Assembly: GCA_018661465.1 (NCBI GenBank)
Contig: JABJIC010000017.1
Location: 124,001-188,000 of the forward strand
Source: Gammaproteobacteria bacterium
GTDB taxonomy: Bacteria > Pseudomonadota > Gammaproteobacteria > Pseudomonadales > Pseudohongiellaceae
Length of the DNA: 64,000 bases
Reading direction: 5' to 3'
Positions 35,062-42,922 of this stretch are shown one piece after another (within the stretch, counting starts at the first letter, position 1; each line of letters opens with the position of its first letter). The position numbers and the translations under genes were made by a program. The notes under the pieces were generated by a model, which made no database searches, had not been told where the DNA came from, and saw only the letters and a list, made by a program, of their open reading frames with translations.

Positions 35062-36065
35062 TGACTGACGAAATCGAATCCAATACAGACGCAGAACCCG
35101 AAATAGAGAATTCCGCACCGAAGAAAAAGAAAAGCCCAATAGGCAGAGCGATTTTTCTTCTACTTACAGCTGCGTGTTTTGTTTATTTGTATTACCGCCT
35201 GAACGGCGCCGCCATGCGCGAAGGTCTTTCCCTTGTTGACTATATGTCAGGAGTCTTCGCTTCTGTGGATTGGGTGCCGTGGTTATTTTTGATGATCGGC
35301 TACTCGTTGTTTTACTTTGTGATCGACACCCTTGTTGTCACTAAAGCCATAGGCTGGTTTATCGAACCCATCAAGTTTCGAGATATAGCTCCTATTCGCG
35401 CAAGCGCCTACATAATATCGGTGTTCAATGAACAGATTGGCAAAGGTGCGATGGCCTACTACCTGAACAAGCGCGACCAGATCCCCGGCTGGGAAGTGGG
35501 ATCAGTAATGCTATTCATAATGTTCTGTGAAATTTATTATTTGCTGATATGGGCAACCATTGGTTTCGCGTTTGGAGCGGATACGCTTCCTGAGAATCTG
35601 CGAGATACTTTTGCACTCATTCCCTACATAGCTCTCGCTGCGAGTATTTTCCTTATTGGGTGGATAGCTTACTTTCGAGGAATGATTCTGCCAAACAACA
35701 AGTTCAAAGATCGCCGTATTTTCCATGCCTTTCGCAATGCCTTGCCTTGGCACTATGGCGCGTTCTTCTTACTTCGCTCCCCTGCCTTATTGGCAGCCGT
35801 GATCGTTTACACAACCGCATTAAACCTGTTTGGCGTAGAGGCTTCACTCTTAACCTTACTGCCTTACCTGCCTGTTATATTCTTTGCGGCCGCCGTTCCT
35901 ACGCCGATGCGGGCTGCTGCAATTACATTCTGGGTGCTTCTATTCCCGGATAACGAAGGACAGATGGCTGCCTTTGGTTTCGTACAGCATAACTTTTTTA
36001 TCCTGTTCAATGCTGCAATTGGACTGGTGTTCTGGCGCAGGGCTCAACGAGAACTTTTTGACTGA
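35061..36065 (+). CDS. Multi-pass inner-membrane protein of unknown function
   Basis: 334 residues. An acidic and then Lys-rich cytoplasmic head (about 30 residues, APKKKKSPIGR) is followed by about eight membrane segments. The charged loops NEQIGKGAMAYYLNKRD and PTPMRAAAITFWVLLFP recall the membrane part of lysyl-phosphatidylglycerol synthase/UPF0104 proteins, which flip or synthesise lipids, but I cannot confirm this. It is coupled to the gene before by a one-base overlap and to the CDP-alcohol phosphatidyltransferase after, starting 2 bases later. A lipid-related role fits the operon. Confidence 0.7.
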   Translation: MTDEIESNTDAEPEIENSAPKKKKSPIGRAIFLLLTAACFVYLYYRLNGAAMREGLSLVDYMSGVFASVDWVPWLFLMIGYSLFYFVIDTLVVTKAIGWFIEPIKFRDIAPIRASAYIISVFNEQIGKGAMAYYLNKRDQIPGWEVGSVMLFIMFCEIYYLLIWATIGFAFGADTLPENLRDTFALIPYIALAASIFLIGWIAYFRGMILPNNKFKDRRIFHAFRNALPWHYGAFFLLRSPALLAAVIVYTTALNLFGVEASLLTLLPYLPVIFFAAAVPTPMRAAAITFWVLLFPDNEGQMAAFGFVQHNFFILFNAAIGLVFWRRAQRELFD

Positions 36066-36067
36066 TA

Positions 36068-36607
36068 ATGGCCAATCTGCTGACTGCGGTTCGTTTGTTT
36101 CTGCTAATACCAGTAGCCTGGTCATTAGCAGACCCAACACTGCTTCCCGCATATGTCTTACTCCTTCTTATACTCATCGCAATTGCCAGCGACTACTATG
36201 ACGGTATAGTAGCTCGAGCAACCGGCACAGCGTCTGCCAAAGGCATGCTATTTGATCACGGCACAGACTTTCTTTTTGTTACCAGCGGGCTCAGCGCACT
36301 AGCCTATGCTGGTTCAGTTCATCCCGCGTTGCCAATATTGATCGCTATTGCGTTTTCTCAATATGTTCTCGATTCTTATTTTCTCTTCAAACAGAAGCAA
36401 TTAAAAATGAGCTTCCTTGGCAAATGGAACGGTGTGTTCTATTTTGCTCCCCTTCTAGTTTTCACCGTAGCTAGATTTGAATTACCTTCAGGCTTTGCAG
36501 ACGTCCTATTGCTTATTGGTTCCCTATTGGCATATGCCCTGACTATCTCAACCATTGCCTCCATAATTGACAGGTTTCTCGCACCGTTAAGAGCCGCAGA
36601 AGACTAA
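36068..36607 (+). CDS. CDP-alcohol phosphatidyltransferase
   Basis: 179 residues, integral membrane. The full family motif D-x2-DG-x2-AR-x8-G-x3-D-x3-D is present: D42, D45-G46, A49-R50, G59, D63, D67 (SDYYDGIVARATG onward). The enzyme transfers a phosphatidyl or related group from a CDP-activated lipid to an alcohol such as glycerol phosphate, serine or inositol. It is the last gene of a tight three-gene operon (34165-36607). The acceptor cannot be deduced from the sequence. Confidence 0.9.
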   Translation: MANLLTAVRLFLLIPVAWSLADPTLLPAYVLLLLILIAIASDYYDGIVARATGTASAKGMLFDHGTDFLFVTSGLSALAYAGSVHPALPILIAIAFSQYVLDSYFLFKQKQLKMSFLGKWNGVFYFAPLLVFTVARFELPSGFADVLLLIGSLLAYALTISTIASIIDRFLAPLRAAED

Positions 36608-36766
36608 GCTGCATGAATGCCAAGCCAATACCCCAGCTATTGGTGCAATCATAATAATCCACCAAATCACTGTCATAGCCAGGCTTGCCCATATTTGAAA
36701 CGGCGACCCAAACCCATCAGTCGTAAACTTCTGTGCGCTAGTGTTTTCGTCGAACTGGCAACTCAC
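36587..36766 (-). CDS. Possible 59-residue single-pass membrane protein
   Basis: In the 372-base gap between the phosphatidyltransferase and the second DUF1232 gene. On the minus strand a GTG-initiated frame has a polar head (SCQFDENTSAQKFTTDGFGS) and one strong Trp-rich membrane segment (ASLAMTVIWWIIMIAPIAG). An in-frame TGA lies just upstream of the GTG. There is no clear ribosome site, and the last 21 bases overlap the phosphatidyltransferase gene. The amphipathic layout looks more protein-like than random sequence. No family is recognised. The rest of the gap shows nothing clear. Confidence 0.3.
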   Translation of the reverse strand: MSCQFDENTSAQKFTTDGFGSPFQIWASLAMTVIWWIIMIAPIAGVLAWHSCSLVFCGS

Positions 36767-36979
36767 TGTATCGATTCAAACCCTTTCTGACAGATCATCT
36801 TCATCTGTAGCAAGGTATTTTCTCTAAGCTAGAGCGAGAAAGTGAGGGAAATCCATCCTTGAAGAATGTTCAGTATAAGGGCACTATTGCTTCGTTAAAC
36901 TGCGTAACTCGACTGCTATAGCTTGTCAGCAGCAATGCAAGCTCAGTAGAAACCGAGGGTAATAATAAGGAAAATAATC

Positions 36980-37546
36980 ATGCCTCTCGATATAACAATC
37001 ACTCTAAGTGATGAAGATCTTCGAAAGTTTCAGGACAGCGTAGACAAAGGAATAGTGCTGGTTGCCGATGAAAAGAGCGCCGCTGAGATAGAAGAAACAG
37101 CCTGCCTAATGATCGGAAAAGCCAGAGAGATGGAACTACCTCAATTTATTTCTGACCGTCTGTTTAAGCTCGAAATTCTGTTAAATATGATCCGCGACAA
37201 GGAGTGCTCACTTAGCAAGGAAGAATGCGACAGCGTCAGGAGCGCCCTCTACTATTTTGTAGACCCCGACGATGTTATTCCTGATCACATCCCGGGAATA
37301 GGATTCCTGGATGATGCCATGTATGCAGAAATTGTTATCCAGGAACTCAAGGTAGAGATAAAGATGTATCAGGAATTTTGCCAGTTCCGAATAGCCGAAG
37401 AAAACAGGCGAAGGAATAGAGGCGAAGATCCTTACGTAGGAAGAGAAGATTGGATAGAAGAAAAACGTACTGTTTTGCATGACCGCATGCGAGAGCGGCG
37501 TACCCTGCGTACGGGTGGTCGTGGTTGGCGCATGCGCCTTATCTAA
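36980..37546 (+). CDS. DUF1232 (YkvA-like) protein, copy 2
   Basis: 188 residues, paralogous over its full length to the gene at 29486. Shared features are PLDITITLSDEDL at the start, ELPQFISDRLFKLEILLNMI, and the DUF1232 core YFVDPDDVIPDHIPGIGFLD followed by EIVIQELKVE. The C-terminus is more basic (RERRTLRTGGRGWRMR). AAGGA lies 9 bases before the start. The M20 peptidase begins 3 bases after the stop, so both are probably cotranscribed. Function unknown. Confidence 0.88.
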   Translation: MPLDITITLSDEDLRKFQDSVDKGIVLVADEKSAAEIEETACLMIGKAREMELPQFISDRLFKLEILLNMIRDKECSLSKEECDSVRSALYYFVDPDDVIPDHIPGIGFLDDAMYAEIVIQELKVEIKMYQEFCQFRIAEENRRRNRGEDPYVGREDWIEEKRTVLHDRMRERRTLRTGGRGWRMRLI

Positions 37547-37549
37547 TCA

Positions 37550-38890
37550 ATGACAGACAGTGGAGTTAATGTGCCCAAGCTACAAACCGGCCTTTTTTTA
37601 CTAGGCATTCTGTTTTGTTATCAACTTTCTGCTCAGCAATCTGTGGTTGAGATAGATGGCTCAATTCTAAGCAACTTCCAACTGATAAGCGCTGACCCTC
37701 GAGTAAGAGTCGCCCTAGAAAAAATTCAGCAGCGCGAAGCTGAAACCGTTCGAGAACAAATCCGAATTACCGAAATTCCAGCCCCACCATTTAAAGAAGA
37801 ACGTCGCGCTGCCTATTTTTTAGAGCAGCTAAAACTACGAGGCCTGGAGAATGCTTACCTGGATAGCGAGGGAAATGCAGTCGCTATTCGTCGAGGTTCA
37901 GGAAATGGCCCCACTTTTCTTATCGCTGCCCACCTTGATACGGTATTTCCCGAAGGAGTAGATACCAGTGTTGAGTTAAGAGGTGGGCGTTACTATGCGC
38001 CAGGAATAGGAGACGACACTAGAGGGCTTGCTGCAATGTTGTCTCTCATCGAGGTCTTAAACGAAAGCGAAATTGAAACCAGTGGAGATATTATTTTTGC
38101 TGGCAATGTCGGTGAAGAAGGTCGAGGAGATCTGCGAGGGGTCAAAGCCCTATTCCGAGACCGTCCTGATATAGACGGCTTCGTTTCCATCGATGGTGTT
38201 CGTCTGCGACGGATTACCAATGGAGGCACTGGAAGCCGAAGATTCGAGTTCCATTTCAAAGGCCCAGGAGGACATTCATTTGGCGCCTTCGGTACGGCCA
38301 GCGCTATTCATGCAATGGGCAGAGCAATCAGCAAAATTTCAGATATGGAAACTCCCTCTTACCCGAAAACCACATTCACAGTAGGCACCGTAGAAGGCGG
38401 CACTTCGGTAAATTCTATTGCTGCAGATGCCATCTTTGCCCTGGATATGCGATCCAACGACCGTGAACAATTGGCTCTTCTTGAAGAAAGAATTAAGGCC
38501 GCCGCGCTGGAAGCTGTCGCTGAGGAAAATGCCCGCTGGGAGAACGGGGAAATATCGGTAGAGTTTAATTTGATTGGAGATCGACCGGTTGGTCAGACTC
38601 CTGCTGACAGCACCATTGTTCAGATCGCCGCCCTTGCCTTCGATGAAGTAGGAATTGAGCTACAGGAATTAGGGATTTCGAGCACTGACTCCAATTTGCC
38701 AATGTCTCTAGGCATTCCAGCAATTACAATTGCCGGCGGTGGCAACGGTGGCGGAGCACATTCTCCTGGAGAATGGTTCTCCCCCGGAGATTCATCTCAT
38801 GTGGGGCCACAAGTTGCTCTTCTACTTACCCTGGCCCTGGTAGGCATTGAAGGCCTTAGTCCAGCCATGCTGGAAATAAGAAACCCTTAA
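37550..38890 (+). CDS. Secreted M20 family metallopeptidase
   Basis: A zinc-dependent exo- or dipeptidase. The N-terminal hydrophobic segment (TGLFLLGILFCYQLSAQQ) is a signal peptide. Metal and catalytic residues: H128 and D130 (AAHLDTVFP), the bridging Asp near 155 (GIGDDTRG), and E189-E190 (NVGEEGRGD). The dimerisation domain follows (GGHSFGAFGTASAIHAM). The final metal His is in GGGAHSPGEWFSPG. The length is 446 residues. It resembles peptidase T/ArgE-like members more than DapE. It sits 3 bases after the DUF1232 gene. Confidence 0.9.
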   Translation: MTDSGVNVPKLQTGLFLLGILFCYQLSAQQSVVEIDGSILSNFQLISADPRVRVALEKIQQREAETVREQIRITEIPAPPFKEERRAAYFLEQLKLRGLENAYLDSEGNAVAIRRGSGNGPTFLIAAHLDTVFPEGVDTSVELRGGRYYAPGIGDDTRGLAAMLSLIEVLNESEIETSGDIIFAGNVGEEGRGDLRGVKALFRDRPDIDGFVSIDGVRLRRITNGGTGSRRFEFHFKGPGGHSFGAFGTASAIHAMGRAISKISDMETPSYPKTTFTVGTVEGGTSVNSIAADAIFALDMRSNDREQLALLEERIKAAALEAVAEENARWENGEISVEFNLIGDRPVGQTPADSTIVQIAALAFDEVGIELQELGISSTDSNLPMSLGIPAITIAGGGNGGGAHSPGEWFSPGDSSHVGPQVALLLTLALVGIEGLSPAMLEIRNP

Positions 38891-38909
38891 ATAAGATCAA
38901 CTTTCGCTA

Positions 38910-39725
38910 TCAGCGATCGTTTTCAGCATCCTTGCGCAAGTGCCCATAGATGAGCTCTTCGGTGAACTCAACACACTTGTACTCAAGCAATTGCATATTC
39001 TCCTCAAGGCGCCGGTAGAGGGGAAATTTCACCTTCCAGGGTCGAGTATAAACATTAGGGTCTTCCAAGGTGGCCTCGTACATAAGCGTGTTTGGCCCCA
39101 TATGTGTATAGCGCTCGGTGACTCGAAGCGATTCTGTATGATGATTGCCTGCGTGATCAAACCAGGTGTCAGCGACCTGATCTGTAACATCGATAACCAG
39201 CGTGTCGCCGTCAAAAGAGCCGAGAGAATGGCCCATCCAAGTATAGATAGGGGCTTCATAATCAGGCTCATTCATATAGACAATGCGACTTGCACTGGCA
39301 AACTCATAGGCCATTACTACAAATTCTGGCGACTGAATAATCTGAAACGGAAATGGCAGGTAGTTCGCTCTGGGAATACCGGGCATATAGCATTTGACCA
39401 GCGGATCTTGAGCAAGCCAATCTGCTTTGCTGGCTCTCTGTTTTGTTCTTCCTGCTTCGGTATAGGGAATTTCCCCACCTTCGACAATTCCTATTCCAGC
39501 GGGAATAGCCCCAATGGCTCCCAATTGGAATAAAGGACCAAAATCTGCAGCATGGGGTTCGATATCATAATGAGCTGATCCAATAGCTTGCCAGATTCCA
39601 CTGAAGTCTGCTCTACCATCGGCCGTTCTTGGGACTTGAGTATTTTCTGCAGCTATTCCGCTTGTGGCATACCCAAGGAGCACGCTAAGCACCGCTGCAA
39701 TCAACCTTATTCGAGCTAATCTCAT
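38910..39725 (-). CDS. Secreted protein of unknown family (paralogue of the gene at 4642)
   Basis: The start at 39725 has GGAG 6 bases upstream and gives a 21-residue signal peptide (ending SGIAAE). The mature part begins with VPRTADGRADFSGIWQ, then PRANYLPFPFQIIQSPEF, HSLGSFDGDTLVIDVTDQ and DPNVYTRPW, the same landmarks and order as the protein at 4642. The shared core is probably a beta-rich ligand-binding or hydrolase-like domain, but no catalytic motif is clear. It converges with the M20 peptidase, 20 bases apart. A start at 39737 is possible and adds four residues. Confidence 0.8.
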   Translation of the reverse strand: MRLARIRLIAAVLSVLLGYATSGIAAENTQVPRTADGRADFSGIWQAIGSAHYDIEPHAADFGPLFQLGAIGAIPAGIGIVEGGEIPYTEAGRTKQRASKADWLAQDPLVKCYMPGIPRANYLPFPFQIIQSPEFVVMAYEFASASRIVYMNEPDYEAPIYTWMGHSLGSFDGDTLVIDVTDQVADTWFDHAGNHHTESLRVTERYTHMGPNTLMYEATLEDPNVYTRPWKVKFPLYRRLEENMQLLEYKCVEFTEELIYGHLRKDAENDR

Positions 39726-39925
39726 TCTCGTCTCCATCCTTGTTTTTCAAATAGTATTTTTATTGGACAGTCTTACTAATCAGCTCCCAGCAATGTACTA
39801 AATCTCCGGGCATTCGCATAGTATTTGCGTTCCACCAGCCCTATTTTTATTAAGAGAATTCCGATTGACAGAAACTGTCGTGACAGGCTCAATAGCCTCT
39901 AGAATCTCATTTCAGGAGCTTACCG

Positions 39926-40843
39926 ATGACCTTAAGCCGCAGAGAGTTGCTAAAAGCCACCGCCGCGTTGACCGCTGGTTCTAGCTTGTCCACTCCGCTG
40001 CTTGCTCAAGGCGGGCTAAATATGACAACCATCCCATCCTCTGGACAACGAATCCCAAGCATTGGTATGGGCTGCCGGAATTATCGAGCTGAGGCCGGGT
40101 CAGCGGATCTGCCCGTATTTAAGGACACATTCGAGACCTATCATCGACTTGGCGGAAAGTTGGTGGATACCTCTCCAAATTACGGAAATTCAGAAACCGT
40201 GATTGGCAATATTATGAGAGAGCTGGGAATTCGAAACGAACTCTGGGTTGCCAGCAAAGTGGATCGTGAAGATCAGCAAGCCGGGATTGAACGCATGGAA
40301 CGTTCACTTGAATTGCTAGATGGCGACAACCTGGATCTCATGCAGGTTCACAATCTCCGGGGAACTGATGTTCAACTAGAAACCATGAAAGCCTGGAAAG
40401 AACAGGGCCGGTTTCGTCATATTGGCGTAACCACGTCCAGTGATCGTCAGTATGAAGAATTTGAAGCAACAATAAACCGACATCAGCTGGACTTTATTCA
40501 GGTTGACTATTCTCTTGGCAATCGCAATGCTGCAGATCGCATTCTGCCTCTGGCCCAAGACAAGGGAATTGCCGTATTGGTAAACCTGCCATTTGGACGA
40601 GGACGACTGTTCGCTGCCGTTGGTGATAGAGCGCTTCCTGAGTGGGCTGCTGACATTGATGCTACTTCCTGGGCTCAGGTATTTTTGAAATACATCATGT
40701 CCCATCCCAGCAATGCCATACCTATACCTGGCACTACCAAACCCCATCACGCTGAAGACAACATAGGAGCCGCCACGGGCCGCTTACCAGACGCCAATCT
40801 TCGACGTGAAATGGAACGCTTCATAGATCCTTTGTTAGCTTAA
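39926..40843 (+). CDS. Tat-exported aldo/keto reductase
   Basis: The N-terminus carries the twin-arginine motif SRRELLK and a hydrophobic stretch to LLAQG, so the folded protein goes to the periplasm. The (alpha/beta)8 barrel has the aldo/keto reductase tetrad Asp81 and Tyr86 (VDTSPNYGNSE), Lys111 (VASKVD) and His142 (MQVHNL), plus the cofactor-binding PIPGTTKPHH near the C-terminus. Export is unusual because NADPH is cytoplasmic; a bound cofactor carried through Tat would solve this, but that is inference. AGGAGC precedes the start. Two DUF6644-like membrane genes follow. Confidence 0.9.
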   Translation: MTLSRRELLKATAALTAGSSLSTPLLAQGGLNMTTIPSSGQRIPSIGMGCRNYRAEAGSADLPVFKDTFETYHRLGGKLVDTSPNYGNSETVIGNIMRELGIRNELWVASKVDREDQQAGIERMERSLELLDGDNLDLMQVHNLRGTDVQLETMKAWKEQGRFRHIGVTTSSDRQYEEFEATINRHQLDFIQVDYSLGNRNAADRILPLAQDKGIAVLVNLPFGRGRLFAAVGDRALPEWAADIDATSWAQVFLKYIMSHPSNAIPIPGTTKPHHAEDNIGAATGRLPDANLRREMERFIDPLLA

Positions 40844-40897
40844 ACATTCTGCGAGAACGAAATCCTGCCTTTATTAGCCAAGCTGGAAATCACGCCC

Positions 40898-41362
40898 TTG
40901 AGTATTTGGATGCGGGAATCCGGTCCGGCATTTTTTACCTCCTTGAGCTTACATTCCTTGGCGATGGGGTTTGTTGTGGGAATAAATTTCGCAATAGCCC
41001 TCGGCATACTCGGCTTTATTCCAAGGTTTAACCCTAGAAGCTTTGATAAATTTTTTACGCTTCACTGGTATGCCTGCCTGCTTATATTACTGTCAGGGCT
41101 GGCGTTATTATTGGCCTATCCTGCCAAGGCGCTGACTAACCCCGTGTTTTTTGCCAAGCTGATCGCTCTCTCTTCCGCCTTACTAATCACTTTCAAATTT
41201 CAAAAGCAGTTCTTCAGTGAAGCTGCAACGGAAGCGGGAATGGCAAGCTCAAGCCTTAAACCCTGGGCGACCCTCTCCATCTTCCTTTGGGTAGCAACAA
41301 TTACTATGGGTAGATTTCTGGCATACACTCATGAAATTTTACTGGCATCTCGTTTTTTTTAG
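40898..41362 (+). CDS. Small multi-pass membrane protein, DUF6644-like
   Basis: About 154 residues with four hydrophobic segments. IWMRESGPAFFTSLSLHSLAMGFVV recalls the start of DUF6644-type units (a Ser, then a His in the first segment), and LTNPVFFAKLIALSSALL aligns with the NPVFAWK segment of the protein at 14889. The start is uncertain: TTG at 40898 or ATG at 40910 lack good ribosome sites, and the conserved N-terminus seems to extend upstream to a possible CTG near 40870. It comes 54 bases after the reductase and ends 25 bases before the next membrane gene. Confidence 0.65.
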   Translation: MSIWMRESGPAFFTSLSLHSLAMGFVVGINFAIALGILGFIPRFNPRSFDKFFTLHWYACLLILLSGLALLLAYPAKALTNPVFFAKLIALSSALLITFKFQKQFFSEAATEAGMASSSLKPWATLSIFLWVATITMGRFLAYTHEILLASRFF

Positions 41363-41387
41363 TGAAAGCCAAAGAGCCAACACGACC

Positions 41388-41894
41388 ATGATTGAATTTT
41401 TACTCAATTTTTCTCAATCCACGGGCATATTCACGTTTATGAATTCGCAGTGGGGTTGGCCTGTAGTTGAGTCATTTCACTTTCTGGGTCTTAGCATGCT
41501 GATAGGAACCGTTGGTGTGTTTGATTTAAGGCTTCTAGGGGTCGGCAAAGAAATCGAAATGGCCAGCCTACACAAACTGGTACCATTTGGGGTAGCGGGA
41601 TTTTTTCTAAATGTTATAACTGGCACTATGTTTCTAAGTAGCGCTCCCGATCAATATATTTACAATCCCGCCATTCAATCCAAGCTGTTTTTCTTGTTGC
41701 TCGCTGGCATTAACATGCTCGTTTTCTACAATACTGTCGCCGCAGAGGCTAAATCCACTCCAATGGCAAGCAATGCCCCAACTCGCGCACGAATCATCGG
41801 GGGGGTCTCTCTGCTGTGCTGGTGCGCTGTAATTGTATGCGGCCGTCTGATCACTTATTACAGACCTCCCTACCATTGGTGCCTATGGTGCTAG
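41388..41894 (+). CDS. DUF6644-like membrane protein, single unit
   Basis: 168 residues and four hydrophobic segments. WPVVESFHFLGLSMLIG, FDLRLLGVG and YNPAIQSKLFFLLLAGINML match each half of the duplicated protein at 14889. The ATG at 41388 is used; an upstream frame from 41331 overlaps the previous gene and adds no conserved residues. It probably works with the preceding small membrane protein, the two together resembling one copy of the duplicated gene. Function unknown. A conserved His in the first segment may bind heme. Confidence 0.75.
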   Translation: MIEFLLNFSQSTGIFTFMNSQWGWPVVESFHFLGLSMLIGTVGVFDLRLLGVGKEIEMASLHKLVPFGVAGFFLNVITGTMFLSSAPDQYIYNPAIQSKLFFLLLAGINMLVFYNTVAAEAKSTPMASNAPTRARIIGGVSLLCWCAVIVCGRLITYYRPPYHWCLWC

Positions 41895-41964
41895 TACAAT
41901 AGCTGATGTGATCTCCTGTTTAGTGATGGCTTTAACGCCACAAGATTAGTTGGTGGGAAATGTA

Positions 41965-42747
41965 ATGCAAGCAAGAAAGCAATTCGATTTAGGCGGTTTT
42001 AATATTCGGATTAATTGGTTGGTAGCGGTCTGCGTTCTGCTGACTGCCTCAGCCTTTGGCCGACTTGGAATCTGGCAACTGGATAGAGCAGCAGAGAAAG
42101 TCGATGCACAGCGAGTTCTCGAAGTGGAATCCAGCATAAACGCTACTGCCGTCGAAGACATCCCCGACGGCCATTTGCATCCTGCTAATACAGAGCTGTT
42201 AAACCGACATGTGGCTCTACGTGGAGAATATGTCAACGATCGCACTGTCCTGCTGCTGGCGGAATTTTTCGAGGGCATGATTGGATTTGGTGTAGTTACA
42301 CCGTTTCGACTTGCCAGCAATGGCCAACTGGTAATGGTTAGCAGAGGTTGGACCACCGGAATTCTACCAGCAGACACGCCGCCAGATTTAAGAGAGGCAG
42401 AGGGATATCAGGAAATAACGGCCCAGATATTCGTGCCTCCAGCGAATGCTAGAATAATTCCCAGCCAGGTAGATGCTTCTGTATGGCCACTGCGGATGCG
42501 AAGCCTCGAGCTAGACATTATTTCAGGAATCCTCGATGAGCCTCTATTTCCATTCGAATTGAGAATTACGGCCGGACAAGCCGGCACTCTGGTACGACAC
42601 TGGCCAGCCGTAAACGCCGATGTTAATCAGAATTTATCCTATGCAATTCAATGGTTTAGCCTGTGTTTACTGGTATTATTTGCCAGCGTTTTAGCCAGCA
42701 GTAACCTGTGGTCGCTAATTCGAGGCCCCAAGCCTTCCCAACCCTGA
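41965..42747 (+). CDS. SURF1 family cytochrome oxidase assembly protein
   Basis: SURF1 helps insert heme a into cytochrome c oxidase at the inner membrane. There are two membrane helices: residues about 17-35 (NWLVAVCVLLTASAFGRLG) and near the C-terminus (WFSLCLLVLFASVLA). Between them are the family marks LGIWQLDRAAEK, HVALRGEY, VVTPFRL, VSRGW and the C-terminal SYAIQWFS. The ATG at 41965 follows GGGA at good spacing. cox genes are not in the window, so this copy is detached from its usual cluster. Confidence 0.9.
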   Translation: MQARKQFDLGGFNIRINWLVAVCVLLTASAFGRLGIWQLDRAAEKVDAQRVLEVESSINATAVEDIPDGHLHPANTELLNRHVALRGEYVNDRTVLLLAEFFEGMIGFGVVTPFRLASNGQLVMVSRGWTTGILPADTPPDLREAEGYQEITAQIFVPPANARIIPSQVDASVWPLRMRSLELDIISGILDEPLFPFELRITAGQAGTLVRHWPAVNADVNQNLSYAIQWFSLCLLVLFASVLASSNLWSLIRGPKPSQP

Positions 42748-42865
42748 TGTCCGCACCCCGCAGAACCTGCCCACAAGCCTCTGCATATACCGCATTTTCG
42801 GCTCAATCCAACCGAGCAATTGTTCAAAATTCAGCTGAATAGTGCTAAAGTTCGTCTGTTTATTA

Positions 42866-42900
42866 GGGGTGAAAGCCCCGTAACTACGGTTTTTCTTAAT
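42866..42900 (+). promoter_or_regulatory. Two overlapping leader hairpins upstream of the copper monooxygenase gene
   Basis: GGGGTGAAAGCCCC forms a stem capped by a GAAA tetraloop. The downstream CCGTAACTACGG can form a second stem followed by TTTTTCTT. They share two C residues (42878-42879), so only one can form at a time, as in a terminator/antiterminator pair. Equally, the second stem may simply be the terminator of the SURF1 transcript. It matches no riboswitch class I know. Confidence 0.4.
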
Positions 42901-42922
42901 TTTGCTCAGGGGAGTAGCGAAA

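Noticed and set aside
42866-42900. Known riboswitch (TPP, preQ1, c-di-GMP, cobalamin) upstream of the monooxygenase
   Set aside because: The conserved core sequences of those classes are absent; only generic hairpins are visible.
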